A stretch of 64,000 nt of DNA from an uncultured Tateyamaria sp. (GTDB lineage: Bacteria > Pseudomonadota > Alphaproteobacteria > Rhodobacterales > Rhodobacteraceae): the NCBI RefSeq assembly GCF_947488715.1, contig NZ_CANLAG010000004.1, positions 248,001-312,000 of the forward strand. The letters are read 5' to 3'. The notes below the pieces were generated by a model that made no database searches, was not told where the DNA came from, and worked only from the letters and a program-made list of their open reading frames with translations. How positions within the stretch are numbered: position 1 is the stretch's first letter; every line of letters begins with the position of its first letter. Shown one piece after another: positions 1-9,403 of the stretch. The position numbers and the translations under genes were made by a program.

Positions 1-836
1 GCTTGGGTGACGTCGGCGCGGCGCTGGTCAGTGATCCGCGCGTCGACAAGGTGTCGCTGACCGGCTCCGTACCTACGGGCCGCAAGGTTTATGCCGCTGC
101 GGCGGCAGGTATCAAACACGTGACGATGGAGCTGGGCGGCAAGTCGCCTCTGATCATCTTCGACGACGCCGATCTCGAAAATGCTGTCTCTGGCGCGATC
201 CTGGGCAACTTCTATTCTTCCGGACAGGTCTGTTCCAATGGCACGCGCGTCTTTGTGCAAAAGGGCATCAAGGACGCCTTTCTCGCCCGGCTGTCCGAAC
301 GGTTGGCGGATGCGTTGATCGGCGATCCGCAAGATCCCGCAACCAGTTTTGGCCCGATGGTCAGCGCGCGGCAGATGGAGATCGTGCAGGGCTATATCGC
401 CAAAGGGCAGGACGAAGGCGCGCGGCTGGTCTATGGCGGCGACCGCGTTGCGCGGGGCGGGTTCTATCTGCAACCGACTGTGTTTGCCGATGTGACGGAT
501 GATATGACCATCGCACGCGAAGAGATATTTGGCCCTGTCATGGCTGTGCTCGATTTCGAGGACGAGGCAGAGGTGATGCCGCGTGCAAATGATACGGAAT
601 TTGGTTTGGCCGCCGGTGTGTTCACACGGGACCTGACCCGCGCGCACCGCGTGGCTGCCGGGTTCGAAGCGGGTACGTGTTACATCAACACCTACAATGA
701 CGCCCCGGTTGAGGCGCCTTTCGGAGGCTCCAAACAGTCCGGAGTGGGGCGCGAAAACGCCAGTGCTGCGATCGCGCACTACAGCCAACTCAAATCTGTC
801 TACGTGCGCATGGGTGACCTCGAAGCGCCATTCTGA
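1..836 (+). CDS. betB: Betaine aldehyde dehydrogenase, C-terminal part
   Basis: NAD(P)-dependent aldehyde dehydrogenase that oxidises betaine aldehyde to glycine betaine in the cytosol. The gene enters from the left edge, so its start and most of the Rossmann domain are missing; about 278 C-terminal residues are visible. The catalytic Glu lies in MELGGKSPL, the nucleophilic Cys in [11 protein letters not shown], and the EEIFGPV and PFGGSKQSG motifs typical of BetB follow. betA lies 142 bases downstream on the same strand, the usual bet order, so the substrate assignment rests on both sequence and context. An apparent TTG start at base 3 is only the window edge. Confidence 0.92.
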   Translation, partial: LGDVGAALVSDPRVDKVSLTGSVPTGRKVYAAAAAGIKHVTMELGGKSPLIIFDDADLENAVSGAILGNFYSSGQVCSNGTRVFVQKGIKDAFLARLSERLADALIGDPQDPATSFGPMVSARQMEIVQGYIAKGQDEGARLVYGGDRVARGGFYLQPTVFADVTDDMTIAREEIFGPVMAVLDFEDEAEVMPRANDTEFGLAAGVFTRDLTRAHRVAAGFEAGTCYINTYNDAPVEAPFGGSKQSGVGRENASAAIAHYSQLKSVYVRMGDLEAPF

Positions 837-847
837 GGCGTCGGGCC

Positions 848-900
848 GCCCTTTTTCGAAAGCCGGCCCACCCGCCCACCCCCGTCTTTCGAAAAAGGGC
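848..900. repeat. Perfect 15-bp inverted repeat between betB and betA
   Basis: Arms 848-862 and 886-900 are exact reverse complements (arm GCCCTTTTTCGAAAG) around a 23-base C-rich loop. The loop contains a CCCACCCGCCCACCCC stretch that resembles sequences at 23181-23206 and 46512-46538. It begins 11 bases after the betB stop. There is no T-run after the right arm on the plus strand, so it is not a classical terminator; it could attenuate transcription, protect the betB 3' end or be a dispersed palindromic element. Confidence 0.7.
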
Positions 901-978
901 GGGGTGTACATTTCTACCCCCTGTGCGGTGTGCTTGACCGCCGCATGCGGGCTTTGACGATCCTGGGAAAGGTGAAAC

Positions 979-2628
979 ATGGAAGCGGATTATGTGATTG
1001 TCGGTGCCGGATCGGCTGGCTGCGCTGTGGCTTACCGTTTGGCTGAGGCAGGGCAGTCGGTTCTGGTGATCGAGCACGGCGGCACGGATGCGGGTCCGTT
1101 CATTCAGATGCCTGCCGCACTGTCCTATCCGATGAACATGAAACGCTATGACTGGGGCTATCAGTCCGAACCCGAGCCGCATCTGAACAACCGTCGCTTG
1201 GCCTGCCCACGTGGCAAGGTCATTGGCGGGTCATCATCGATCAACGGCATGGTCTATGTGCGTGGCCACGCGATGGACTACGACCACTGGGCCGAGGCGG
1301 GTGCCGATGGGTGGGGGTATGCCGATGTGCTGCCCTATTTCAAACGGATGGAAAGCTGGGACGCCAACGGTCACGGCGGCGATCCGGGCTGGCGCGGCAC
1401 GGACGGCCCACTGCATGTCACGCGCGGGCCGCGCGACAACCCGCTGTTTTCAGCTTTTGTCGAAGCGGGCAAACAGGCCGGGTACGAAGCCACGGATGAC
1501 TACAACGGGCAAAAGCAGGAAGGCTTTGGCCCTATGGAGCAGACGGTACACAAGGGGCGACGCTGGTCAGCCGCCAACGCCTATCTGAAGCCCGCGTTGA
1601 AGCGTCCAAATTGTGACCTTGTGCGGGGGTTGGTCGAACGTGTGGTGATCGAGGACGGGCGTGCCGTGGCCGTTGCCTTGGCAGGGGGCACGCAGATCCG
1701 GGCGCGGCGCGAAGTCATTCTGGCCGCGTCGTCCATCAATTCACCGAAGATCCTGATGTTGTCCGGCATCGGCCTCGCCGCCCACCTGGCAGAGCATGGC
1801 ATCGACGTGGTTGCCGACCGGCCCGGCGTCGGCGCCAACCTGCAAGACCACCTCGAACTTTATATCCAGATGGCCGCCGCACAGCCCATCACGCTCTACA
1901 AGCACTGGAACCTGTTCTCGAAGGCGCTGATCGGTGCGCAATGGCTGTTCACCGGCACGGGGCTGGGCGCGTCCAACCAGTTTGAAAGCGCCGCCTTTGT
2001 CCGCAGTCGCGCAGGCGTGCCGTACCCGGATATCCAATACCATTTCCTGCCCATCGCCGTGCGTTATGACGGTCAGGCCGCCGCCGAAGGGCACGGGTTT
2101 CAGGCCCATGTCGGTCCGATGCGGTCGCCCAGCCGTGGTGCCGTCACCCTGCGATCCGGCAACCCGGCAGACGATCCCGTGATCCGGTTCAACTACATGA
2201 GCACGGACGAAGACTGGAACGATTTCCGCACCTGCATTCGCCTCACGCGCGAGATCTTTGCCCAGGACGCCTTTGCTCCGTTTGTCAAACACGAGATCCA
2301 GCCCGGCGCGCATGTGCAGTCTGACGCAGAACTGGACGCGTTCATCGCAGAACACGCCGAAAGCGCATACCACCCCTGCGGGACATGCAAAATGGGCGCT
2401 GCGTCCGACCCGATGTCTGTTGTCGACCCGCAGGGTCAGGTGATTGGCGTTGACGGGCTGCGTGTGGTCGACAGTTCGGTCTTTCCCCGGATCACCAACG
2501 GCAACCTGAATGGGCCTTCCATCATGACCGGTGAAAAGATGGCGGATCACATCCTGGGCCGCGATCCACTTGCCCGCAGCAACGATCAACCCTGGCTGCA
2601 TCCCGATTGGGAAACGTCGCAGCGTTAG
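979..2628 (+). CDS. betA: Choline dehydrogenase (GMC flavoenzyme)
   Basis: FAD-dependent membrane-associated enzyme oxidising choline to betaine aldehyde, the step before BetB. The 549-residue protein has the N-terminal dinucleotide motif [18 protein letters not shown] (about residues 5-22), the GMC signature [19 protein letters not shown] (about 79-97) and the C-terminal active-site motif [10 protein letters not shown] with His465, followed by [17 protein letters not shown]. Length is normal for BetA. The ATG has an AGG-type ribosome site (GGAAAGG) a few bases upstream. The likely role is osmoprotection and use of choline released from algae. The paralogous GMC alcohol dehydrogenases are the main alternative, but the neighbouring betB favours BetA. 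Confidence 0.93.
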   Translation: MEADYVIVGAGSAGCAVAYRLAEAGQSVLVIEHGGTDAGPFIQMPAALSYPMNMKRYDWGYQSEPEPHLNNRRLACPRGKVIGGSSSINGMVYVRGHAMDYDHWAEAGADGWGYADVLPYFKRMESWDANGHGGDPGWRGTDGPLHVTRGPRDNPLFSAFVEAGKQAGYEATDDYNGQKQEGFGPMEQTVHKGRRWSAANAYLKPALKRPNCDLVRGLVERVVIEDGRAVAVALAGGTQIRARREVILAASSINSPKILMLSGIGLAAHLAEHGIDVVADRPGVGANLQDHLELYIQMAAAQPITLYKHWNLFSKALIGAQWLFTGTGLGASNQFESAAFVRSRAGVPYPDIQYHFLPIAVRYDGQAAAEGHGFQAHVGPMRSPSRGAVTLRSGNPADDPVIRFNYMSTDEDWNDFRTCIRLTREIFAQDAFAPFVKHEIQPGAHVQSDAELDAFIAEHAESAYHPCGTCKMGAASDPMSVVDPQGQVIGVDGLRVVDSSVFPRITNGNLNGPSIMTGEKMADHILGRDPLARSNDQPWLHPDWETSQR

Positions 2629-2661
2629 TCACGGCATCGCTTTGGGTTTGCATTCCGAAGG

Positions 2662-3333
2662 ATGCGCCCCCAAATTAACCTAATGTTAAGAATTTGTTCC
2701 GCGCTTGTTCTCGCGCTCACACCTATCATGGCACAGGCGGAGATTTCTGGCGCGGTCCGGGTGATCGATGCTGACACGGTTGATGTCGGCGGGACACGCG
2801 TGCGTTTGCATGCCATTGATGCACCAGAGCAGGACCAAACCTGCCTCACGGAACACGGGCTGCCCTTTGCCTGTGGCCAGTGGGCATCGGCGCAGGTGGT
2901 TGAACGGTTTGGCGGGCGACATGCCACCTGCGAGCAGGTCGATACCGACCGTCACGGGCGCGCGGTGGCCAAATGCGCAGTGGATGCCGTCGATATGGGG
3001 GCCGAAATCGTGACGCAGGGCTGGGCCTTTGCCTATCGCCGCTACGGCATGGACTATGACCTCGACGAAAAAGCAGCCTACGTCACTGATCGCGGCCTGC
3101 ACGGTTTTCGGGTCCAATCGCCGGCACAGTTTCGACGCACGCGGGCAAAGGGGCGTATCCCACCCAACCCGGCCTGTCGCATCAAGGGCAATATATCAGC
3201 CAACGGCCAAATCTATCACGTGCCGGGGCAGGCGTTTTACGAGCGCACCGGGATCAACGAGGCGCGTGGCGAACGGTGGTTCTGTTCGGCAGCTCAGGCG
3301 CGCGATGCCGGATGGCGGGCAGCACTACGCTAG
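2662..3333 (+). CDS. Exported thermonuclease-like (SNase) protein
   Basis: A 223-residue protein with a signal peptide ending near PIMAQA and an SNase-like fold: RVIDADTVDVGG, RVRLHAIDAPE and the later GWAFAYRRY segment. This family cuts DNA or RNA with calcium in staphylococcal nuclease; many short alphaproteobacterial members are uncharacterised. The C-terminal third (after about residue 150) is an extension with a Cys-containing GERWFCSAAQARDAGW motif seen in excalibur-like or SPOR-like tails. The start could equally be ATG 2683, which gives a more compact signal peptide. It is convergent with pccR and shares the four bases CTAG (3330-3333) with its stop codon. Confidence 0.75.
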   Translation: MRPQINLMLRICSALVLALTPIMAQAEISGAVRVIDADTVDVGGTRVRLHAIDAPEQDQTCLTEHGLPFACGQWASAQVVERFGGRHATCEQVDTDRHGRAVAKCAVDAVDMGAEIVTQGWAFAYRRYGMDYDLDEKAAYVTDRGLHGFRVQSPAQFRRTRAKGRIPPNPACRIKGNISANGQIYHVPGQAFYERTGINEARGERWFCSAAQARDAGWRAALR

Positions 3334-4730
3334 TTGACGGCATACGGCAGAACGCCACGCACATCCGGGTCGACCGACAATTGCCGTTCCAGCGGCGGGA
3401 CAGAGCGTTGGTGGCAGCCCTTGCGCTCGCAGATGCGGCAGGAAATGCCAATGGGTTCAAATGCGACGTCACGTGCGATGTCCATCCCGTCGGCAAAGAC
3501 CAGATCGGGCGCATGTTTGACCTCGCACCCCAACGCAATGGCATAGCGGCGCACCGGCGCGCCAAAGCGCCCCCCGGTTTTCGATACATCCCGTGCCAGA
3601 CTGATGTAGCGCACGCCATCCGGGGTTTCGGCCAGTTGGCGCAGGAATTGTCCGGGCTGTTCAAATGCGCGGTGCACGTTCCACAGCGGGCACGCACCGC
3701 CAAAACGGGCAAATTGCAGGCGCGTGGCTGAATGTCGTTTGGTGATCGTGCCGGCCTGATCGACGCGGACGAAAAAGAACGGAATGCCCTTGGCGCCGGG
3801 ACGCTGCAAGGTGGACAGCCGGTGGCATACTTGTTCGATGGACGCACCAAACCGCGTCGCCAACTGTTCGAGATCGTGGCGCGTGTCCTGCGCGGCGCGT
3901 TGAAAGGCGGCATAGGGCATCAGGGCTGCACCGGCAAAATAGTTGGCCAGCCCGATCTTGGCGATGGCGCGCGCCTCGTTGGTGTGGAACCGGGCCAGAT
4001 CCAGCGTCGCCTCCAACAGTGGATCCTGCCGCAGCAGGGCGACTTGCAACAGCATCTGGAACGTCTGGCTTTGGGGCGTGGCGCGGGTCGAGATGTGCAG
4101 CAGTCCTGCTTCTGGTTCATGGCGGCGCAGGGTGTCCGTATCCGCAAAAACGACTTTGACCTTGATGTTGGCCAGCGCCGATACCGCGGCCACGCGGATG
4201 TTCTGGTGCCGCCCTTCGGCAGTGGCAAAATGTTCGGCGGCACGGTCTACGGCGTCGATATAGTTGTCGCAGTAATGGAAGAAATCGCGCACTTCCTCCC
4301 ACGGGCTGGGGCGGGCGCGCGCATCTTCGCGGCCCAGTGCCTCGTCGAGGGATGCCAGCCGTTCATGGGTCTGCCGGTAGGCGCGGTGCAAATCCAGAAA
4401 GGCATGGGCCAGCGCTGGCGCATTCGACGCCGCCAGACGCAGGTCCGCCAAGGGTGGCATATCCCCGGAGAACACCGGGTCCGCCAGCGCCTCGCGCATG
4501 TCCGATACCAGCCGTTCACCATCGCCAGAGCTCAACTCGGTCACGTCCAACCCGAACTCTTGCGCCAGACTGAGCACCACAGAGGTGCTGACCGGACGGT
4601 TATTGTTCTCCATCTGGTTCAAATAGGGCAGGGACACGCCCAGCTTGGCGGCGAAGTCCTTTTGCGTCAGGCCAACGCGCGTGCGCACCTCGCGCAGTTT
4701 CGCGCCAGCATAGAGTTTGGGAGCGGCCAT
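3330..4730 (-). CDS. pccR: PccR-type short-chain fatty acyl-CoA transcriptional regulator
   Basis: A 466-residue ScfR-family regulator. Residues about 9-65 are an XRE-type helix-turn-helix (LTQKDFAAKLGVSLPYLNQ), followed by an IrrE-like DUF955 domain (about 150-280) and the DUF2083 acyl-CoA sensing region, ending in a Cys cluster CRICERKGC. In Rhodobacter sphaeroides the homologue PccR controls propionyl-CoA carboxylase genes according to the intracellular acyl-CoA pool; that is family knowledge. Here pccB lies 1.5 kb away, and TTTGCA repeats sit 12 bases before its ATG (4742-4779) and before pccB, which supports both the name and autoregulation. Confidence 0.88.
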   Translation of the reverse strand: MAAPKLYAGAKLREVRTRVGLTQKDFAAKLGVSLPYLNQMENNNRPVSTSVVLSLAQEFGLDVTELSSGDGERLVSDMREALADPVFSGDMPPLADLRLAASNAPALAHAFLDLHRAYRQTHERLASLDEALGREDARARPSPWEEVRDFFHYCDNYIDAVDRAAEHFATAEGRHQNIRVAAVSALANIKVKVVFADTDTLRRHEPEAGLLHISTRATPQSQTFQMLLQVALLRQDPLLEATLDLARFHTNEARAIAKIGLANYFAGAALMPYAAFQRAAQDTRHDLEQLATRFGASIEQVCHRLSTLQRPGAKGIPFFFVRVDQAGTITKRHSATRLQFARFGGACPLWNVHRAFEQPGQFLRQLAETPDGVRYISLARDVSKTGGRFGAPVRRYAIALGCEVKHAPDLVFADGMDIARDVAFEPIGISCRICERKGCHQRSVPPLERQLSVDPDVRGVLPYAVN

Positions 4731-4741
4731 GATGATCCGTC

Positions 4742-4779
4742 TTTGCAGGTTTGCAGTAGTGACATGCTAGGTTTGCAAA
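4742..4779. promoter_or_regulatory. TTTGCA repeat array upstream of pccR (putative PccR operator)
   Basis: TTTGCAGG (4742-4749) and TTTGCAGT (4750-4757) are adjacent 8-base direct repeats, and the perfect palindrome TTTGCAAA occurs at 4772-4779. The same hexamer is arrayed before pccB. As remembered for R. sphaeroides, PccR recognises paired TTTGCAAA-like sites. The array lies between the MFS stop and the pccR start codon, so PccR probably controls its own transcription. Confidence 0.7.
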
Positions 4780-4795
4780 GCGCGGCGTGCAAGTC

Positions 4796-6013
4796 TCAAC
4801 CCAAGGCGATACGGCGTTCGCGACGGTACACCGCAGCGATGGACAGCAGGGCGCAGACCCCGACGGTACACATGATCAACAAGAGCGGATAGGCGCCCGT
4901 CTCAGGCGTCAGAAGGAAGCCCGCCAAGGCCGACAGGGCCGCGCCACCGCCGATCATGATCGCGCCGCCCAGCCCCGATGCCGTTCCGGCCAGATGTGGC
5001 CGCACCGACAACATGCCCGCCGTCGCATTGGGGATCACCAGACCATTGCCCAGCCCGACAAAGGTCATCATCCCAAAGAACGTCAGAGGGGTGCCCAGAC
5101 CCATGAGGAAAATGCCAAGCGAGACAAAGGTGCCAAACGCGTTGGCCAAACAGCCCCAAAGCACCAGCTTGTTCACCCCAAACGTGGTCGCAAACCGGCC
5201 GCTCGCCCAATTGCCAAAGAAATACCCGATGGCAGGCGCGCCAAAGTAAATGCCCAGCTCAAATGGCGTCATGCCAAACACCTGCGTCCCCACAAACGGC
5301 GCGCCACCCAAGTAGGCAAAGAACGAGCCGGAACAGAACGCAGCAGCCAGCGAATATCCCCAAAAGCGCGGGGACCGCAGCAGTTCCGGATATTCGCGGA
5401 ACTGGCCAATCAGCGACTTTGACGACGCCTTGGCCGTTTCGCCCAGGTCCATATAGACCAGCCACAACAGCAGCCCGCCGGTGGCAAAGAAGAACCAGAA
5501 CACCGATTTCCAACCCAGGTGCTGATCCAACAACCCGCCAAGGCCCGGCGACACCATGGGCACAATCGCCATGCCCATTGTCACGTATCCGATCATCGAC
5601 GCGGAATGGTCCTGGTCATACAGGTCGCGGATCACGGCGCGGCTCAACACCATGGCGACGGCAACCACCGCCTGACACATGCGAAAGAACAGGAACACCT
5701 CGACATTGGGGGCAAATATGCAGCCCAGCGTGGCGAGCATAAACAGGCCAATGCCCCACATCAGCACCTTGCGCCGCCCCAGATTGTCTGAAATCGGCCC
5801 TATGATCGTCTGCATGATGGCCGACACGGCCAGGTACAGCGCCACCGACAGCTGCATCACTTTGTATTCGGTGTCGAAATACTCGGTCATCCGGGGCAGG
5901 CTGGGCAGGAACATGTTCATGACCATCGCCGACACCCCGGCCAGCAGGATGAGCGTTGCGATATGAGGCGGAGTGGAGCGGTCCAGAAATCGGACCTTCG
6001 GCGGGGCTTGCAT
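4796..6013 (-). CDS. Bcr/CflA-type MFS drug efflux transporter
   Basis: A 405-residue inner-membrane protein with about 12 hydrophobic segments. The MFS loop motif GPISDNLGRRKVLMWG follows TM2, and the SRAVIRDLYD motif near TM4 is typical of the Bcr/CflA (DHA1) subfamily that exports drugs or amino acids. ATG 6013 is preferred to an upstream TTG at 6037. It lies between the two TTTGCA arrays, is divergent from pccB and is followed on the same strand by pccR, so its promoter region is shared with pccB. Substrate is unknown; a link to organic-acid or propionate stress is only inferred from position. Confidence 0.85.
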   Translation of the reverse strand: MQAPPKVRFLDRSTPPHIATLILLAGVSAMVMNMFLPSLPRMTEYFDTEYKVMQLSVALYLAVSAIMQTIIGPISDNLGRRKVLMWGIGLFMLATLGCIFAPNVEVFLFFRMCQAVVAVAMVLSRAVIRDLYDQDHSASMIGYVTMGMAIVPMVSPGLGGLLDQHLGWKSVFWFFFATGGLLLWLVYMDLGETAKASSKSLIGQFREYPELLRSPRFWGYSLAAAFCSGSFFAYLGGAPFVGTQVFGMTPFELGIYFGAPAIGYFFGNWASGRFATTFGVNKLVLWGCLANAFGTFVSLGIFLMGLGTPLTFFGMMTFVGLGNGLVIPNATAGMLSVRPHLAGTASGLGGAIMIGGGAALSALAGFLLTPETGAYPLLLIMCTVGVCALLSIAAVYRRERRIALG

Positions 6014-6075
6014 GCCACCGGAGGTAGGTCTGCGCAACTGAACTGTCCAGTGCAGTTATGCACGTGCATATGTGC

Positions 6076-6123
6076 TTTGCATATTTGCAGTTTGCATCTC
6101 TTTTGTGAAAACAGGTTTGCAAA
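6076..6123. promoter_or_regulatory. TTTGCA repeat array upstream of pccB (putative PccR operator)
   Basis: TTTGCA occurs at 6076-6081, 6084-6089 and 6091-6096 (spacing 8 and 7 bases), and the palindrome TTTGCAAA at 6116-6123, in an AT-rich patch 70-117 bases before the pccB ATG. It is the same hexamer and near-tandem spacing as in front of pccR. Because an MFS gene starts on the other side, one regulator could act on both divergent promoters. Confidence 0.75.
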
Positions 6124-6192
6124 TATTCCGAAAGGCCGTTCACCCGCCCGCGCGCGCCCTGTAAGGTGGCGCAAATCACCAGCGGGGACAGC

Positions 6193-7725
6193 ATGAAAGA
6201 TATCCTGACCGAATTGGAAGCGCGGCGCGCAGAAGCGCGTTTGGGCGGCGGACAAAAGCGGATCGATGCCCAGCATGGCCGCGGCAAACTGACCGCGCGC
6301 GAACGGATCGAATTGCTGCTCGATGAGGGGTCGTTCGAAGAGTTCGACATGTTCGTCACCCACCGCTGCACCGATTTCGGCATGGAATCCCAAAAACCCG
6401 CAGGCGATGGCGTTGTCACTGGATGGGGGACGATCAACGGGCGTCTGGTCTATGTGTTCAGCCAGGATTTCACCGTCTTTGGCGGGTCGCTGTCCGAAAC
6501 CCACGCCCAGAAGATCTGCAAGATCCAGGACATGGCGATGCAGAACGGCGCACCCGTGATCGGCATCAACGACTCAGGTGGTGCGCGCATCCAGGAAGGT
6601 GTTGCGTCGCTTGCTGGCTATGCCGAGGTGTTCCAGCGCAACATCATGGCCAGCGGTGTCGTGCCGCAGATCAGCGTGATCATGGGCCCCTGCGCGGGTG
6701 GCGCGGTCTATAGCCCGGCGATGACCGACTTCATTTTCATGGTCAAGGACACGTCCTACATGTTCGTGACCGGCCCCGATGTGGTCAAGACAGTCACCAA
6801 CGAGGTCGTCACCGCCGAAGAGCTGGGTGGCGCGTCGACCCACACCAAGAAGTCCAGCGTCGCCGACGGTGCATTCGAAAACGACGTTGAGGCTCTGGCC
6901 GAAGTGCGCCGCCTTGTCGACTTCCTCCCGCTGAACAATCGCGAAAAGCCGCCCGTGCGTCCGTTCTTTGACGAACCGGGCCGGATCGAGGCATCGCTCG
7001 ACACGCTGGTGCCGGACAACGCGAACACCCCCTATGACATGAAGGAGTTGATCCTCAAGGTCGCAGACGAGGCGGATTTCTACGAGATCCAGGAGGATTT
7101 CGCCAAGAACATCATCACCGGCTTCATTCGCCTTGAAGGGCAGACCGTGGGCGTCGTCGCCAACCAGCCGATGGTGCTGGCCGGGTGTCTGGATATCGAC
7201 AGCAGCCGCAAGGCCGCGCGGTTCGTGCGGTTCTGCGATGCGTTCGAAATCCCGATCCTGACGCTGGTCGATGTGCCCGGTTTCCTGCCCGGCACGTCTC
7301 AGGAATATGGCGGCGTGATCAAGCACGGGGCCAAGCTGCTCTTCGCCTATGGTGAAGCGACGGTGCCCAAGGTCACGGTCATCACGCGCAAGGCCTATGG
7401 CGGCGCCTATGACGTTATGGCGTCCAAGCACCTGCGTGGAGATTTCAACTATGCCTGGCCCACCGCCGAGATCGCGGTGATGGGCGCCAAGGGCGCGACA
7501 GAGATCATCCACCGCGCCGATCTGGGCGATGCGGACAAGATCGCGGCGCACACGGCGGATTATGAGGATCGGTTCGCGAACCCCTTCGTGGCGGCGGAAA
7601 AAGGGTTCATCGACGAGGTGATCCAACCCCGTTCCACCCGCCGCCGCGTCAGTCGCGCCTTTGCGTCGCTGCGGGGCAAATCGCTGCAGAACCCGTGGAA
7701 GAAGCACGACAATATTCCGTTGTGA
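6193..7725 (+). CDS. pccB: Propionyl-CoA carboxylase, beta (carboxyltransferase) subunit
   Basis: Transfers the carboxyl group from carboxybiotin on PccA to propionyl-CoA, giving (S)-methylmalonyl-CoA. At 510 residues it is full length for the family. Carboxyltransferase N and C domains are both present: the oxyanion-hole [12 protein letters not shown] near residue 130, [12 protein letters not shown], and in the C half [13 protein letters not shown] and [11 protein letters not shown], ending [25 protein letters not shown]-type as in alphaproteobacterial PccB. ATG 6193 is chosen over GTG 6166 because it matches family length. The upstream TTTGCA array implies regulation by PccR. A run of overlapping small genes follows, with pccA 4 kb downstream. 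Confidence 0.96.
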   Translation: MKDILTELEARRAEARLGGGQKRIDAQHGRGKLTARERIELLLDEGSFEEFDMFVTHRCTDFGMESQKPAGDGVVTGWGTINGRLVYVFSQDFTVFGGSLSETHAQKICKIQDMAMQNGAPVIGINDSGGARIQEGVASLAGYAEVFQRNIMASGVVPQISVIMGPCAGGAVYSPAMTDFIFMVKDTSYMFVTGPDVVKTVTNEVVTAEELGGASTHTKKSSVADGAFENDVEALAEVRRLVDFLPLNNREKPPVRPFFDEPGRIEASLDTLVPDNANTPYDMKELILKVADEADFYEIQEDFAKNIITGFIRLEGQTVGVVANQPMVLAGCLDIDSSRKAARFVRFCDAFEIPILTLVDVPGFLPGTSQEYGGVIKHGAKLLFAYGEATVPKVTVITRKAYGGAYDVMASKHLRGDFNYAWPTAEIAVMGAKGATEIIHRADLGDADKIAAHTADYEDRFANPFVAAEKGFIDEVIQPRSTRRRVSRAFASLRGKSLQNPWKKHDNIPL

Positions 7726-7728
7726 CGC

Positions 7729-8676
7729 ATGAACCGTAACTACGCAGATATTCTTGCCCTTGCAGGGCGTGATCCGGATTGGTTCGATGAATACGCGGTG
7801 CCGCGTTTCGAAGCCTTCGCACCAGACCGGATTGCGAACATCTATGCGTCGGAATGCGCTCTGGTCTTGATTGCCTGCCAAAGCTGCAAAGCTGAGTTTA
7901 AGGTCGCATTTTCCGAGGTGAATGCGACTAGCGCTGTTTCACGCTTTGATGGCCGGCGCAGTGCACAGCGACGCGCGTCCATTGCCGAAATGATTACGCG
8001 GGGACGGCTTCACTACGGTGATCCACCCAACACGAACTGTTGTGCAGCAGGTGCGTCGATGAATTCTGTGCCGCTGCGCGTGCTGGAATATTGGCAGACG
8101 CTGCGCCATGACTTGTCGCGCGTTGGTCAGCACTTGTCTCCCGAAGACATTGCGGATTTGTCCCCAAGATGGGAGCGCGACGCAGAGCTGGAAATTGAAA
8201 TAATCCGCCCGGAGCGACGTGTTGCGGGTGCACATCAATATGTGATCCAGCCGGTCAATGTGAAGGAACGCGACTTCCACCTCATCGCCAACGGTCCCCG
8301 CCCTGTCGCCCCGTTTTCCCATGCCGTCGAAACGGATGGCTGGGTGATCCTGACCGGGCAGATGCCGACCGATCCCAATGCGCCGGATGCGCCTTTGCCC
8401 GACGGGGTCGAGGCGCAAACGCGGCGGGTGATGGACAACCTTGAGATTGTCCTCAAAGGCGTCGGGCTGGACCTGAGCCATGTCGTGCAGTGCCGCGCCT
8501 ATCTGACCGCGTTCGAGCGTGACTATGCCGCGTTCAACGACACCTATCAGACCTATTTCCCGGCCGACCGCCGGCCTGCGCGCACCACCGTTGGTGTCAC
8601 GGCTCTGGCCGTTGGGGCGCTGGTGGAAATCGACTGCGTGGCGCGGCGTCCCCGCGGGGACGGTGGGGCGGCATGA
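7729..8676 (+). CDS. Fusion of a Cys-rich domain of unknown function to a RidA-family domain
   Basis: A single 315-residue frame with two parts. Residues 1 to about 175 form a domain I do not know by name, with a CQSC pair (C50, C53) and a later CC pair (C104, C105) in YGDPPNTNCCAAG, suggesting a zinc or disulfide site; similar stand-alone hypothetical proteins are familiar in proteobacteria. Residues about 185-310 are a RidA/YjgF domain (PVAPFSHAV, TGQMPTDP, VVQCRAYLT, VGVTALAVGALVEID), the family that hydrolyses reactive enamines and imines. A GTG at 8260 could allow the RidA part to be made alone. It starts 4 bases after pccB and overlaps the next start by 4 bases, so it is co-transcribed. 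Confidence 0.8.
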   Translation: MNRNYADILALAGRDPDWFDEYAVPRFEAFAPDRIANIYASECALVLIACQSCKAEFKVAFSEVNATSAVSRFDGRRSAQRRASIAEMITRGRLHYGDPPNTNCCAAGASMNSVPLRVLEYWQTLRHDLSRVGQHLSPEDIADLSPRWERDAELEIEIIRPERRVAGAHQYVIQPVNVKERDFHLIANGPRPVAPFSHAVETDGWVILTGQMPTDPNAPDAPLPDGVEAQTRRVMDNLEIVLKGVGLDLSHVVQCRAYLTAFERDYAAFNDTYQTYFPADRRPARTTVGVTALAVGALVEIDCVARRPRGDGGAA

Positions 8677-9011
8677 GCAAGGGCTGGCATATCCTGCGCG
8701 ATGGCGAGAGCGTGACGCTGTGCCGCCAGCTGCCGCCAAGGCTGGAGTTTGGCGTTCAAACCGTTCTGCCCAAAGCGGACCCGGTGCGGCTGGCGCATCA
8801 GATTCGGCAGGACATGTGGCGCGCTTTGCAAAATGTGCGTGGCTATGTGCCGGTGATCCGGCTTGATCCGGTGCCGGATGGATGGGCCGTGACGGCGGGT
8901 GGCGGTGCGTCGCGCCCGCTGGCTGCGCCTGTCATGGACCGGGCGCGCGCCGTGTTGAACGACCCCAAGAACCGGGCGCGGTGGGTGCGATATGCGGGGG
9001 GAGCGTCATGA
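8673..9011 (+). CDS. Conserved hypothetical protein of the pcc operon
   Basis: A 112-residue basic, apparently soluble protein without a signal peptide, membrane segment or motif I recognise. It overlaps the RidA fusion by ATGA at its start and the cupin gene by ATGA at its end, so the three are translationally coupled. Its pattern of DPVRLAHQIRQDMWRAL followed by a short beta-rich middle looks like a small folded domain. Function unknown; location suggests a role connected to propionyl-CoA carboxylation, but that is inference. Confidence 0.7.
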   Translation: MSKGWHILRDGESVTLCRQLPPRLEFGVQTVLPKADPVRLAHQIRQDMWRALQNVRGYVPVIRLDPVPDGWAVTAGGGASRPLAAPVMDRARAVLNDPKNRARWVRYAGGAS

Positions 9012-9403
9012 GCCTTTGGAAAGGTCAGTCCTTTGTGGTGTCGCATGCCGACAGCTCGGCGTTTGTCGGGCAGGGGCTGCGCCCGTTCTTTGAATACCGG
9101 AACATGGGCATACCCGACGCCACGGATGGGAAATTTGGTGCCCATGTCATCCGGGCCGTACCCGGCATGGAAAGCCCCGGCACATGGCACAGTCACGACC
9201 TCGACTTCCAACTGGTCTACGTGACCAAAGGCTGGGTCGTTTTCGAGTACGAAGGGCAGGGTGAACACGTTCTGCGGGAAGGTTCGTGTGTGCTGCAACC
9301 TCCGGGCATTCTGCACCGCGAGGTTCGACATTCCGACGACATGGAATTGATTGAAATCACCTCACCTGCGGACTTTACAACGCAAGAAGAAGATGCACCA
9401 TGA
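9008..9403 (+). CDS. Small cupin-domain protein
   Basis: A 131-residue single-domain cupin. The metal-binding motif 1 is present as WHSHDLDFQLVYVTKGW and motif 2 as LREGSCVLQPPGILHREVRH, giving His and Glu-like ligands for one metal. Such small cupins include dioxygenases, isomerases and sensors, and the substrate cannot be told. ATG 9008 is chosen because it overlaps the previous stop by ATGA and places the conserved WKGQSF start; the open frame runs further upstream without homology. It also overlaps the next gene by 4 bases. Confidence 0.85.
   Translation: MSLWKGQSFVVSHADSSAFVGQGLRPFFEYRNMGIPDATDGKFGAHVIRAVPGMESPGTWHSHDLDFQLVYVTKGWVVFEYEGQGEHVLREGSCVLQPPGILHREVRHSDDMELIEITSPADFTTQEEDAP

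Noticed and set aside
2675-2689. Perfect CtrA-type TTAA-N7-TTAA at the start of the SNase gene
   Set aside because: It overlaps possible start codons of the gene and can occur by chance in an AT-rich spot; no further support.
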